This document shows positions 16,294 through 23,750 of a DNA stretch of 23,750 nt, in pieces. The stretch is from assembly GCA_900319895.1 (NCBI GenBank), contig ONQK01000071.1, positions 1 to 23,750 of the forward strand, written 5' to 3'. The notes under the pieces were generated by a model, which made no database searches, was not told where the DNA came from, and was given only the letters and a program-made list of their open reading frames with translations. Position numbers and translations under genes: made by a program. The stretch comes from an uncultured Prevotella sp. GTDB taxonomy: Bacteria; Bacteroidota; Bacteroidia; Bacteroidales; Bacteroidaceae. Numbering within the stretch: the first letter of the stretch is position 1; every line of letters begins with the position of its first letter.

Positions 16294-17052
16294 CTATTGC
16301 CATGCATCGATGATGCCTCTGAAATCGTCGGCTTTAAGCGATGCGCCGCCGATGAGGCCGCCGTCGATGTTGGGCTTTGCAAAAAGCTCCGGCGCGTTGC
16401 TGGCCTTGCAGCTTCCGCCATAGAGTATGCTGGTCTGCTGGGCAATGTCCTGGCCGTATTGGTCGGCGATGACTTGTCGAATGAATGCATGGATTTCCTC
16501 TGCCTGCTCGGCAGTCGCTGTTTTTCCTGTTCCGATGGCCCAGATGGGTTCGTATGCGATGATGACTTGTTTGAATTCTTCGGCGGAGAGGTTGAACACG
16601 GATTCTTCCAGTTCGGCTTTTACCACCTCGTTTTGCTTGTCGGATTCGCGCTGGGCAAGTGTCTCACCGATGCAGAAGATGACTTTCAACCCGTTTTTCA
16701 ACGCCAACAATACTTTTTCCTTGAGTATTTCGGGTGTCTCGTGGTAGTATTCTCTGCGTTCCGAGTGCCCGATGATGACGTATCTTGCGCCGGTGCTCTT
16801 GATCATTTCTGCGCTGACTTCTCCGGTGAAGGCCCCCTTGTCTTTGTCGGCGCAATTTTCTGCGCCTAGCCCGATGACGTCCTGGTTGAGGAATTGGGCT
16901 ATTGGGGCCAGGTGGATGAATGGTGTGCAGATGACAACGTCACAGTTGGGCTTCTTGTTGCTCAATGTGTCGTTCAGTTCTTTGGCCAGTGCGATGCCCT
17001 CCTGCAGGTTCATGTTCATTTTCCAGTTTCCTGCTACGATGTTCTTTCTCAT
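16294..17052 (-). CDS. tpiA: triosephosphate isomerase
   Basis: A 252-residue glycolytic enzyme interconverting dihydroxyacetone phosphate and glyceraldehyde 3-phosphate. All catalytic residues are in place: K11 in GNWKMN, H96 in IGHSERR and E168 in AYEPIWAIGTGK; the phosphate-binding YGGSCK and GGLIGGASL blocks follow. Length matches the family. ATG 17052 gives the canonical MRKNIVAGNWK start; the frame is open upstream but that is the tail of the DoxX gene read in another frame. It begins 10 bp after the DoxX/MauE-like gene and so is firmly inside the operon. Confidence 0.97.
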   Translation of the reverse strand: MRKNIVAGNWKMNMNLQEGIALAKELNDTLSNKKPNCDVVICTPFIHLAPIAQFLNQDVIGLGAENCADKDKGAFTGEVSAEMIKSTGARYVIIGHSERREYYHETPEILKEKVLLALKNGLKVIFCIGETLAQRESDKQNEVVKAELEESVFNLSAEEFKQVIIAYEPIWAIGTGKTATAEQAEEIHAFIRQVIADQYGQDIAQQTSILYGGSCKASNAPELFAKPNIDGGLIGGASLKADDFRGIIDAWQ

Positions 17053-17062
17053 GGTTTGTGTT

Positions 17063-18346
17063 TTATTTTGATTGTTTAGTAAGTCGCTTTTTTTCTTTGA
17101 GCCATCTTGTCCACGCCCATGCCCGGTCTGCAATGGTGAGAAGGAGGAGCGGCAGGATGTACCAGAGTATGATTTTCAGGATTTTTCGGGGTGTGGAGCC
17201 TTCGGGCTGCTTGCCTATCTCGACTTGATGGAGCGGCAGGGTGTCTGCGTTGATGTCTGGCAGGTTGGCGATGGCCCATTTTCGTATGATGGTCCCGTTT
17301 TTGAGCAGTAGCATCCCCGGGTTGCTGCGTATGATGGTTTTGAGCGTCGTCTCGTCGGTTGAGGCGAAGACGTATTCTGCCCCTGTGTATTCTTTCCAGT
17401 GCTCAATGGCTCCTTTTGAGCTGGCGGTCAGGCATAGGAAGATGTAGTTGTTTGTCCTGGCGTACTCGTAAACTTGGTTGATGTCGCCGAAGTTGGTGTC
17501 GTCGGCGTGCTCCAAATGCGGTGAGATGAGCAAGAATGTGTAGCCGGGGTTGTCCAAGATGTCCTCTGTGATGTCGACACCCTCCAAACTGATGCTGAAG
17601 TCGTGGATGGGCGGGACGTATCCTTCTTTTTTCAGTGTGGTCTTCGAGTCGACGAAGGTCCAGGTTGAGTCGGGGTAGTTGTCGATGGTGAATTCCTTTT
17701 GCTCATCGTTTTTTTCAAGGATAAATGTTGTCTCGAACTCGGGCAGCTCGGCTCCTTCTGGGATTTTCATCCCCTCCTTGATGTTTGCGCCGATTTTGTA
17801 GGGGCGGAAGTCGAAGATGGGCAGGTAATATAGGCTCATGAGGCTGCATGTGAAAATGAAAAGGGCGGTGTAGTAGCTGACAATCCACTGGTTCATCTCT
17901 GAAATGAAGCGTATCATGGATTTGGGCATGGTGGCAACCGCTGCCGCGCAAATGGTGAGCCCGATGTTCTTCAACAGCGTGACCCCCGGGCTCAACTTGA
18001 TGGCATCGCCGAAGCAGCCGCAGTCACTCACCGGATGGGCAATGTATACCCAGCAGGTGACAAGCGTCATGACAATCATCAGCGCGAGGGTAAGGCTGGA
18101 CACGAGCCGGCGGCGGATGGCGAACAGCAGGAAGATGCCCAGGCAAAACTCTATGGCCGCAAGAAACACGGCAATCACGAGCACGACGGCCTCCGCCGAC
18201 CCCGCCTCGAGGTGCAGCGCGGCTAGATATTCTTGCAGCTTATATTGCGTCCCTTTCGGGTCGATTGCTTTTACAAAACCCGAAAAAATGAGCGTTAGTG
18301 CAAGTACTAAACGGAAAAAGTTAATCAAGATCTTTTTCCACATCAT
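17063..18346 (-). CDS. DoxX/MauE-like membrane protein with degenerate redoxin-like domain
   Basis: A 427-residue inner-membrane protein, to my recollection of the type named BT_3928 family in Bacteroidales. Helices lie at about 6-25, 51-77, 83-104, 121-140 and 155-177; C109 and C111 in SDCGCFG, just after the third helix, match the CGCFG motif of MauE/DoxX-like proteins. Residues ~180-385 are soluble, with a redoxin-like pattern: a strand at FLLIS (271-275), then SNPGMLLLKNGTIIRKW (341-357), which looks like the cis-Pro strand of a thioredoxin fold. No CxxC is present where the active site should be. A last helix (390-407) precedes a basic tail. The ATGA overlap with DUF1599 shows coupling. 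Function is unknown; a redox or quinone-related role is inference. Confidence 0.82.
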   Translation of the reverse strand: MMWKKILINFFRLVLALTLIFSGFVKAIDPKGTQYKLQEYLAALHLEAGSAEAVVLVIAVFLAAIEFCLGIFLLFAIRRRLVSSLTLALMIVMTLVTCWVYIAHPVSDCGCFGDAIKLSPGVTLLKNIGLTICAAAVATMPKSMIRFISEMNQWIVSYYTALFIFTCSLMSLYYLPIFDFRPYKIGANIKEGMKIPEGAELPEFETTFILEKNDEQKEFTIDNYPDSTWTFVDSKTTLKKEGYVPPIHDFSISLEGVDITEDILDNPGYTFLLISPHLEHADDTNFGDINQVYEYARTNNYIFLCLTASSKGAIEHWKEYTGAEYVFASTDETTLKTIIRSNPGMLLLKNGTIIRKWAIANLPDINADTLPLHQVEIGKQPEGSTPRKILKIILWYILPLLLLTIADRAWAWTRWLKEKKRLTKQSK

Positions 18347-18909
18347 CTATCTTCCTTTTTTGACTCGTCAAGTTTAATTACGCCAAACACGGCATAGTTC
18401 ATAATGTCTTGATAATTGGCATCAATGCCTTCCGAGACTAGCGTCTTGCCGCCAATGTTCTCCATCTCCTTGATGCGCTGCAGCTTGGTGAGGATGAAGT
18501 CGGTGTAGCTGCTGACACGCATCTCCCGCCATGCCTCATCGTAGTCATGATTTTTGCGGAGCATAAGCGTCAACGCCTCTTTTGAGAACTTGTCGTACAG
18601 CGCAACAGCTTCTTCGGCTTGGATGTCCACGGCATCCGTGAAGCCTAAGTCCAGTTGTATCAGCCCTATGATGCTATAGTTGATGATGCCGATGAACTCG
18701 GGGCGGACCCCCTCTTCAACCAAGGCTTCTTTCTTGATTTCCAGCGACCTGATGCGCTTGGCCTTGATGAAGATCTGGTCGGTTAGTGATGACGGCCGCA
18801 AAATGCGCCAAGATGCGTTGTAGTCGTGCAACTTGTTGATAAACAGAGTCCTGCACTCTGATAGCACATCTTTGAATTGCTGCTCTGTGGTCAGTTCTTT
18901 TGATGCCAT
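18343..18909 (-). CDS. DUF1599 protein, tandem duplicated
   Basis: A 188-residue cytoplasmic protein with two copies of the DUF1599 domain, at about 12-91 and 104-182. Both halves carry the same pattern: K-x-HDY, a Trp-Arg pair 4-5 residues on, R-x-SS-x-TD, an R-I, LV-x-EG, then NY and a closing I-x-LD. I recall this family also being called nucleotide modification associated domain 1, which is uncertain and would suggest nucleotide chemistry. No catalytic role is established. It is the first gene of the operon with the DoxX protein (4-bp ATGA overlap), tpiA, SPOR and folE. The ATG at 18909 lies about 30 nt from a near-consensus promoter. Confidence 0.85.
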   Translation of the reverse strand: MASKELTTEQQFKDVLSECRTLFINKLHDYNASWRILRPSSLTDQIFIKAKRIRSLEIKKEALVEEGVRPEFIGIINYSIIGLIQLDLGFTDAVDIQAEEAVALYDKFSKEALTLMLRKNHDYDEAWREMRVSSYTDFILTKLQRIKEMENIGGKTLVSEGIDANYQDIMNYAVFGVIKLDESKKEDR

Positions 18910-18938
18910 TTTGTTAGAAAATGTTTGTATTACGGTTG

Positions 18939-18970
18939 CAAATATACCTATTTATATTGAAATAAACAAA
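18939..18970 (-). promoter_or_regulatory. promoter of the DUF1599-doxX-tpiA-SPOR-folE operon
   Basis: On the minus strand a TTTG (-33 element, 18967-18970) is followed after 20 bp by TATATTTG (18939-18946), matching TAnnTTTG. This is the best match to the Bacteroidota housekeeping promoter in the window and sits about 30 bp before the DUF1599 ATG at 18909. Confidence 0.75.
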
Positions 18971-19007
18971 ACTTTGCCTTTTTAATGCGTTTTTCTGTTT
19001 TTTTTCA

Positions 19008-19015
19008 TACCTTTG
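19008..19015 (+). promoter_or_regulatory. -7 box of aroA
   Basis: TACCTTTG matches TAnnTTTG exactly and lies 29 bp before the aroA ATG at 19045. A TTTG at 18973-18976 is 31 bp upstream, too far for a standard -33 element. It is divergent from the DUF1599 promoter within the 135-bp intergenic region. Confidence 0.6.
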
Positions 19016-19044
19016 CATGGTAACCAGACAAAGAGTTTGTAAGT

Positions 19045-20289
19045 ATGAAGTATGTTTTGACTGCACCTGAGACCCTGGATTGCCAAGTGGACTTGCCCTC
19101 CTCGAAAAGCATTGCCAATCGCACCTTGGTCATCCAAGCTCTGGCCGGTGGCGAGTTGAAGCCGGGCTTCTCTTGTTGCGATGACACCTCTGTCTTGTTA
19201 CATGCGCTGTCAACGGATGCAGAGCTTGTCGACATCGGGGCGGCGGGCGCCGCCATGCGCTTTTTGACAGCTTATTTTTCCGTGTGTAAAGGCGAGCATG
19301 TGCTTACGGGCTCTGCCAGGATGAGGCAACGTCCCGTCGGCCCGCTTGTGGAGGCGCTCAGGCTTTTAGGTGCGGACATTGAATACCTCGAAAATGAGGG
19401 CTTTCCGCCACTTCGCATCAAGGGGAAGTCGCTGGAGGGCGGCATGTTGCAGGTCGCGGGTGACGTGAGCTCACAGTTTGTGTCGGCATTGTTGCTGGTT
19501 GCGCCTGTCTTGAAGTCAGGGTTGGAGTTGACGTTGATGGGTGAAATCGTCTCACGTCCTTACATCGACTTGACGCTTTGCGTCATGCGTGATTTCGGGG
19601 CAAAGGCGGAATGGAGCGACGGCATGACCATAAAAGTGCAGCCGTCACCGTATAACATTCGGGACTATATACTAGAAAACGACTGGAGCGCGGCATCTTA
19701 CTGGTACGAAATCTTGGCATTGAGCCCTCAAAGGACCGGCCAGTTGATGCTCAAAGGGTTGATCGACGGCTCGCGCCAGGGAGATGCTTGTGTAAGGCAT
19801 CTTTTTAGCATGCTGGGAATCAAAAGCACTTTTGAAAAGACGCAGGAACGCGTGCCTACCCGGCTCAAGCTCACCAAAACAATGTCTGTCTCGCCCCGGT
19901 TGGACTATGATTTTACTCATCAGCCAGACCTTGCACCCACTGTGGTTTGCACTTGTGCAGGTCTTGGGATACCTTTCCGGTTCACGGGTCTGGCAAGTTT
20001 GCGCATCAAGGAAACCGACCGCATCGAGGCCCTGAGAAGGGAGCTGCTCAAGTTGGGCATTCGCGTCAAGCAGGCCGAGGCAGATGAGTTGTACTGGGAT
20101 GGAGAGACGGGTGTGGCTAGCATGGAGCCAATAGACACATACGACGACCATCGCATGGCAATGGCAATGGCTCCGCTGGCATTTAAGTTTAAAGATTTGA
20201 AAATAAATCATCCGGAAGTGGTGGCAAAGTCGTACCCAGGCTATTGGGACGAGCTCGCCCGCGCCGGATTTATCATCAAAAGACTATGA
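19045..20289 (+). CDS. aroA: 3-phosphoshikimate 1-carboxyvinyltransferase (EPSP synthase)
   Basis: A 414-residue enzyme joining shikimate 3-phosphate and phosphoenolpyruvate in chorismate synthesis. Key parts are K21-S22 in PSSKSIANR, a GAAGAAMRFL loop at 65-74, the RMRQRPVGPLVEAL substrate block, SSQFVSALL at 142-150, D295 (E. coli D313) in QPDLAPT, E323 (E. coli E341) in RIKETDR, and DDHRMAMAMAP near the end. D295 and E323 keep the 28-residue spacing of the E. coli pair. In the PEP loop, the positions matching E. coli T97 and P101 are A69 and F73. Length is slightly below E. coli (427). The gene has its own -7 box and overlaps the next gene by 4 bp (ATGA). Confidence 0.95.
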   Translation: MKYVLTAPETLDCQVDLPSSKSIANRTLVIQALAGGELKPGFSCCDDTSVLLHALSTDAELVDIGAAGAAMRFLTAYFSVCKGEHVLTGSARMRQRPVGPLVEALRLLGADIEYLENEGFPPLRIKGKSLEGGMLQVAGDVSSQFVSALLLVAPVLKSGLELTLMGEIVSRPYIDLTLCVMRDFGAKAEWSDGMTIKVQPSPYNIRDYILENDWSAASYWYEILALSPQRTGQLMLKGLIDGSRQGDACVRHLFSMLGIKSTFEKTQERVPTRLKLTKTMSVSPRLDYDFTHQPDLAPTVVCTCAGLGIPFRFTGLASLRIKETDRIEALRRELLKLGIRVKQAEADELYWDGETGVASMEPIDTYDDHRMAMAMAPLAFKFKDLKINHPEVVAKSYPGYWDELARAGFIIKRL

Positions 20290-20663
20290 ATTATTACTAT
20301 CTTTCAGCAGCTGTATTGATTGCCTTGGCACTGTTTTATTGGTATGCCCGGCGTTTTAAGGGTGAAGAGGCGCACGAGCCGACCTCCTGTGCCACTTGTT
20401 CGGGAGAAAGTTCCTCATGTTATGCGACGTGTGCGATGGAAGCAGCCACAAAACCTACAGAGTATTTTGACGATGAGGAATTGGATCGTTTCGCGGGTCG
20501 GAAAGCCGACCAATACTCAGAAGAAGAAAGTGAAGAGTTCCGCTATGTCCTGAACACCATGCAGCCGGCGGAAGTGGCGGCTTGGTGCCGGAGCCTGACG
20601 GCCCGCGGCTTGGAGATCCCGCTGCAAGTCAGAGAAGAGGTCTTGATGCTCATGCAGGAGTAG
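20286..20663 (+). CDS. small Cys-rich membrane-anchored protein, unknown function
   Basis: A 125-residue protein starting at an ATG that overlaps the aroA stop (ATGA). Residues 4-20 are a membrane helix followed by RRFK, so the rest probably faces the cytoplasm. C35, C38, C45 and C49 form a Cys-rich cluster, and C101 stands alone. An acidic block DDEELDRF (62-69) and a helical C-terminus (93-125) follow. I recall similar proteins next to aroA in other Bacteroidales, sometimes labelled phospholipase, a name I see no support for. The Cys cluster after a single helix loosely resembles FeoB-associated Cys-rich proteins; metal or redox binding is only a guess. Confidence 0.8.
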   Translation: MNYYYLSAAVLIALALFYWYARRFKGEEAHEPTSCATCSGESSSCYATCAMEAATKPTEYFDDEELDRFAGRKADQYSEEESEEFRYVLNTMQPAEVAAWCRSLTARGLEIPLQVREEVLMLMQE

Positions 20664-20694
20664 GGGTTAGCATGTCGAGTATATGAGAGGCAAA

Positions 20695-20702
20695 TAAATT
20701 TG
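20695..20702 (+). promoter_or_regulatory. possible -7 box of the PorW/SprE-like gene
   Basis: TAAATTTG fits TAnnTTTG and lies 96 bp before the ATG at 20799, but no TTTG is found at -33 distance. The downstream leader contains a 6-bp inverted repeat (TCTGTC 20763-20768, GACAGA 20785-20790). Alternatively the gene is transcribed from the aroA promoter, 135 bp of gap notwithstanding. Confidence 0.3.
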
Positions 20703-20798
20703 GTCTTAGAACAATAATTTGGCTTGTTTTTGAGTTACTATAAAATAGGATTACATGGACAATCTGTCAGATGTCAACCCGAGAGACAGACTTTAAGA

Positions 20799-23750
20799 AT
20801 GCGTAGAAAGGACGATATTATCAACAAACTTCTCATTGTTGCCATGATTTTGGCGACAGTGGCTTGCTCGACCAAAAAAAACACGTCGAAAAGCCGTTGG
20901 TGGCATTCTTTCAATACGCGGTACAATGTTTATTACAATGCATCACAGGCATATGTCGACGGCAGCCTTGAGAAAGAGAATGGGCATTCAGACAATTTCA
21001 CCGAAATCATACCTCTCTATGTAGTAGGCAACAAGGAGAGCCGGGAGCTGGGCAAAGGGAATTTCGACCGCTCCATCGAAAAATGCGAAAAAGCCATAAA
21101 GTTGCACAGCATCAAGAAAAAGCCAGAGTGGACCAAGTCGCGCCGCAAGACCCAGCGCGACCTTGACTGGCTGAACCGCAAGGAGTATAACCCGTTCATG
21201 TGGAAGGTCTGGATGCTGATGGGGCGCGCGCAGTTCCATCAGGGGGCTTTTGATGAGGCGGCATCAACATTTGCCTACATGAGCCGTTTGTACCAGACCC
21301 AACCGGCGATTTATGGCAGGGCGCGCGCCTGGCTGGCCAAATGTTACATTGAGCAGGGCTGGATGTATGATGCCGAAGATGTCATCCGCAACATGCAGCG
21401 CGACACGCTTCACTGGCGGGCAGAAAAAGAGTGGAATTACACATTTGCCGACTATTACATCCACTTAGGGGACTACGAAAAGGCGATTCCCTATCTGAAA
21501 AAGGTCATCAAGCAGGAGATGCGCCGCAAACAAAAAGCCCGTGAGTGGTATTTGCTGGGGCAACTTTATGCAGAGCTGGGGCAAAAGGACTTGGCCTACA
21601 AGGCTTTTGGGAAGGTGATACGCCTGAATCCACCCTACGAATTGGACTTTAATGCAAAAATCGCGCAGACAGAGGTCGCTGCCGGAGGAAAGGCGAAGCA
21701 AACCATTGCCAAGCTCAAGTGGATGGCGGCCTCGGATAAAAACGCAGAGTTCTTGGACCAAGTTTATTATGCCATCGGTAACATTTATTTGGCAGAAAGA
21801 GACACCTTGCAAGCCATTGGCGCATATGAGAAGGGCAATGAGAAGTCAACCCGAAACGGCATCGAGAAAGGCGTCTTGCTCCTTAAACTAGGCGATTTGT
21901 ACTGGCAAAGAGAGCAATTTGCGGATGCGGGGAGGTGCTATGGCGAGGCGATAGGCTTGCTGGACAAAGACCGTGAAGATTACGAGCTGCTGTCGGAACG
22001 CTCAAAAATACTGGATGAACTGACACCGCACACGGAAACTATACATCTTCAAGACTCGCTTCAGGCATTGGCGGAAATGCCTGAAAAAGAGCGCAACGAG
22101 GCAATCGACCGAGTCATTGAAGCGTTGAAGAAGAAGGAAAAGGAGGAAAAACGGAGTCGTGCCGCGGCCCAGCAAGGGATGGAAGGCCAGGGGGGCGCCT
22201 GGAATGAGGCGTCCGACATAACGCCGCCGCAGTCTTATACGGACGGGAAAACAGGGACCTGGTACTTCTATAACCCTTTGGTGGTGGGGCAGGGGAAGGC
22301 GCAATTCCAGCAGCTGTGGGGGCGCAGAGAGAACGTGGACAACTGGCAGCGTGTCAACAAGACAGTTGTGGCACAAATGAATCCGACGGATGAGTGGACT
22401 GACGAACAGCGCGACTCGATTGCCAATGCTTTTGCCAAAGAAGATTCAATCAGACAGCAAAAAGACAGTTTGCAAAACAATCCGCATAAACGGGAATATT
22501 ATTTGGCGCAAATCCCTTTCACAGAGGAGCAGAAACAGCAGAGCAACGAATTGTTGAAGGATGCACTTTACCACTCGGGCGTGATTTTTAAGGACAAATT
22601 GCGCCACTTTGGCCAGAGCGAAAAACAATTCAACCGCTTGTTGGCCGATTTTCCAGACTTTGGGCGCATGGATGATGTGTATTATCACTTGTATTTGCTG
22701 TATTCAAGGCTAGGGCGCACGGCAGAAGCCGAGGCCTGCCTGGAAAAATTGAAGCGCTTGCATCCAGAGAGTCAGTGGACAGCCTTGTTGAGCGATCCTT
22801 ATTTCAAGGAGAATGCCGTTTTCGGCGTACATATCGAAGACTCGTTGTATACGGCGACTTACAATGCCTTTAAGGAAGACCGCTATGACGAGGTGCTGGC
22901 CAATGCGCGTCTTTCAGAAAAACGTTTCCCCTTGGGTGAAAATCGTGATAAGTTCTTGTTTGTCAGCGGATTATCTGAACTTAACAGAGGTAATGCGACC
23001 ACTTGTCTGACAAATATGCAGGCCGTGGTGGAAAATTATCCTCAAAGTTCGGTGAGCGAAATGGCAGGCATGATTGTCAATGGGGCGCGAGCCGGCCGCC
23101 GTTTGAAGGGCGGGAAATTTGATGTGGGCGATGTATGGGACAAACGTTCTGAGGTGTTAAATGATAACGATTCGGTTGCTTCGCGGGAGCTTTCTACGGA
23201 AAGAAATACGCCTTTCTCCTTTGTCATAGCCTATCATCCCGATTCGATCCAGGAAAATCAGCTGTTGTTCGAGTTGGCAAAATTCAATTTTACTCATTTC
23301 TTGGTGAGGAATTTTGACATTTCCATTGAAGATGTCAATGGCGTGGCTCAGATGAAAGTCGATGGCTTTCAAAATTATGACGAAGCGCTGCAATATGCTC
23401 GGCAATTGTACTCAAACCGAAAGTTTGTGGAGCGGTTGAGGACGAGTAGGACCTTGGTGGTAAGCAAGGAAAACATGGAACTCATCGGCCGTCAATTCAG
23501 CTATCAAGATTACGAGACGTTCTATAAAAAACATTTCTTGCCGCTGAAAATCAGCAAGTTGCAACTCCTTAATGAGCCTGCTGAAATTGAATATGAGCAT
23601 AAGGAAGAACCAGCCGAGGAGTTGGACGAAAACGAGGGCGAGGCAGCTCAACCAAACTCAGGTTTCATTATGGAAATGGAAAATGAGGAACTGGAACCGA
23701 AAGAGGGCGGCGTTGCCATCGAAGAGGCTGAAACGACAGCCGAAAAAGAA
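20799..23750 (+). CDS. PorW/SprE-type TPR lipoprotein (type IX secretion-associated), 3' end outside window
   Basis: The frame is open from ATG 20799 to the last base, giving 984 residues with no stop, so the C-terminus is missing. The N-terminus is a lipoprotein signal with Cys23 in TVACSTKKN. The next block (SRWWHSFNTRYNVYYNASQ, then EYNPFMWKVWMLMGRAQFHQ near 130) matches the start of the SprE/PorW family, lipoproteins needed for type IX secretion and gliding in other Bacteroidota. Several TPR-like helix pairs follow (for example about 135-290 and 330-400), then a charged helix (about 425-450), a second TPR stretch at about 575-760, and an acidic Glu-rich end from about residue 930. Its presence suggests but does not prove a T9SS. 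It sits downstream of aroA and the Cys-rich protein. Confidence 0.83.
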   Translation, partial: MRRKDDIINKLLIVAMILATVACSTKKNTSKSRWWHSFNTRYNVYYNASQAYVDGSLEKENGHSDNFTEIIPLYVVGNKESRELGKGNFDRSIEKCEKAIKLHSIKKKPEWTKSRRKTQRDLDWLNRKEYNPFMWKVWMLMGRAQFHQGAFDEAASTFAYMSRLYQTQPAIYGRARAWLAKCYIEQGWMYDAEDVIRNMQRDTLHWRAEKEWNYTFADYYIHLGDYEKAIPYLKKVIKQEMRRKQKAREWYLLGQLYAELGQKDLAYKAFGKVIRLNPPYELDFNAKIAQTEVAAGGKAKQTIAKLKWMAASDKNAEFLDQVYYAIGNIYLAERDTLQAIGAYEKGNEKSTRNGIEKGVLLLKLGDLYWQREQFADAGRCYGEAIGLLDKDREDYELLSERSKILDELTPHTETIHLQDSLQALAEMPEKERNEAIDRVIEALKKKEKEEKRSRAAAQQGMEGQGGAWNEASDITPPQSYTDGKTGTWYFYNPLVVGQGKAQFQQLWGRRENVDNWQRVNKTVVAQMNPTDEWTDEQRDSIANAFAKEDSIRQQKDSLQNNPHKREYYLAQIPFTEEQKQQSNELLKDALYHSGVIFKDKLRHFGQSEKQFNRLLADFPDFGRMDDVYYHLYLLYSRLGRTAEAEACLEKLKRLHPESQWTALLSDPYFKENAVFGVHIEDSLYTATYNAFKEDRYDEVLANARLSEKRFPLGENRDKFLFVSGLSELNRGNATTCLTNMQAVVENYPQSSVSEMAGMIVNGARAGRRLKGGKFDVGDVWDKRSEVLNDNDSVASRELSTERNTPFSFVIAYHPDSIQENQLLFELAKFNFTHFLVRNFDISIEDVNGVAQMKVDGFQNYDEALQYARQLYSNRKFVERLRTSRTLVVSKENMELIGRQFSYQDYETFYKKHFLPLKISKLQLLNEPAEIEYEHKEEPAEELDENEGEAAQPNSGFIMEMENEELEPKEGGVAIEEAETTAEKE

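Noticed and set aside
20763..20790. 6-bp inverted repeat before the PorW/SprE-like gene
   Set aside because: The arms are short with a 16-nt spacer and no T-run; too weak to call a terminator or riboswitch.
1..23750. CRISPR arrays, tRNA or rRNA genes, insertion sequences and phage genes
   Set aside because: No regularly spaced repeats, no tRNA-like cloverleaf or rRNA stretch, and no transposase, integrase or phage motif was seen; all large frames fit chromosomal housekeeping or envelope genes.

Overview
The window looks like core chromosome of a Bacteroidota bacterium, most likely order Bacteroidales, with a Prevotella/Bacteroides-type gene set. The evidence is a MurF-alanine racemase fusion, a GSCFA protein, an HD-domain tRNA nucleotidyltransferase, a DUF1599 / DoxX-MauE / tpiA / SPOR / folE gene string, a PorW/SprE-type lipoprotein, and several matches to the phylum's -7 promoter box TAnnTTTG. 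Shine-Dalgarno sequences are not evident. Genus is inference. I see no phage, insertion sequence, CRISPR array, rRNA or tRNA gene.

Layout. (1) 1-2121 (+): 3' part of a YfhO-family polytopic membrane protein, cut by the left edge. (2) 2188-2634 (-): NUDIX hydrolase, convergent with YfhO. (3) 2736-6033 (+): GSCFA protein followed closely by murF-alr, divergent from the NUDIX gene and closed at 6066-6105 by a strong hairpin. (4) 6131-12928 (-): a tripartite RND efflux cassette (adaptor, pump, outer-membrane factor) followed by lpxA, with gaps of only 23-37 bp, so lpxA may be co-transcribed. A -7 box at 13058-13065 and a perfect 10-bp inverted repeat at 13022-13053 sit in front. (5) 13147-14625 (-): tRNA nucleotidyltransferase. 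(6) 14641-14991: about 350 bp without a convincing gene. (7) 14992-18909 (-): DUF1599, DoxX/MauE-like protein, tpiA, SPOR protein, folE, tightly spaced and headed by the best promoter in the window (18939-18970). (8) 19045-20663 (+): aroA overlapped by a small Cys-rich membrane protein. (9) 20799 to the right edge (+): a large TPR lipoprotein of the PorW/SprE type, open at the edge.

Most genes serve the cell envelope: peptidoglycan precursors (MurF-Alr, SPOR), lipid A (LpxA), drug efflux (RND system), membrane or secretion (YfhO, PorW/SprE). The rest are central metabolism and tRNA maturation (tpiA, folE, aroA, tRNA nucleotidyltransferase). I found no clear undescribed multi-gene system. The most notable items are the adaptor's extra C-terminal membrane helix, the dyad at the efflux promoter, the apparently leaderless promoter of the GSCFA/murF-alr unit, the duplicated DUF1599 protein sharing an operon with folE, and unusual active-site residues in AroA.
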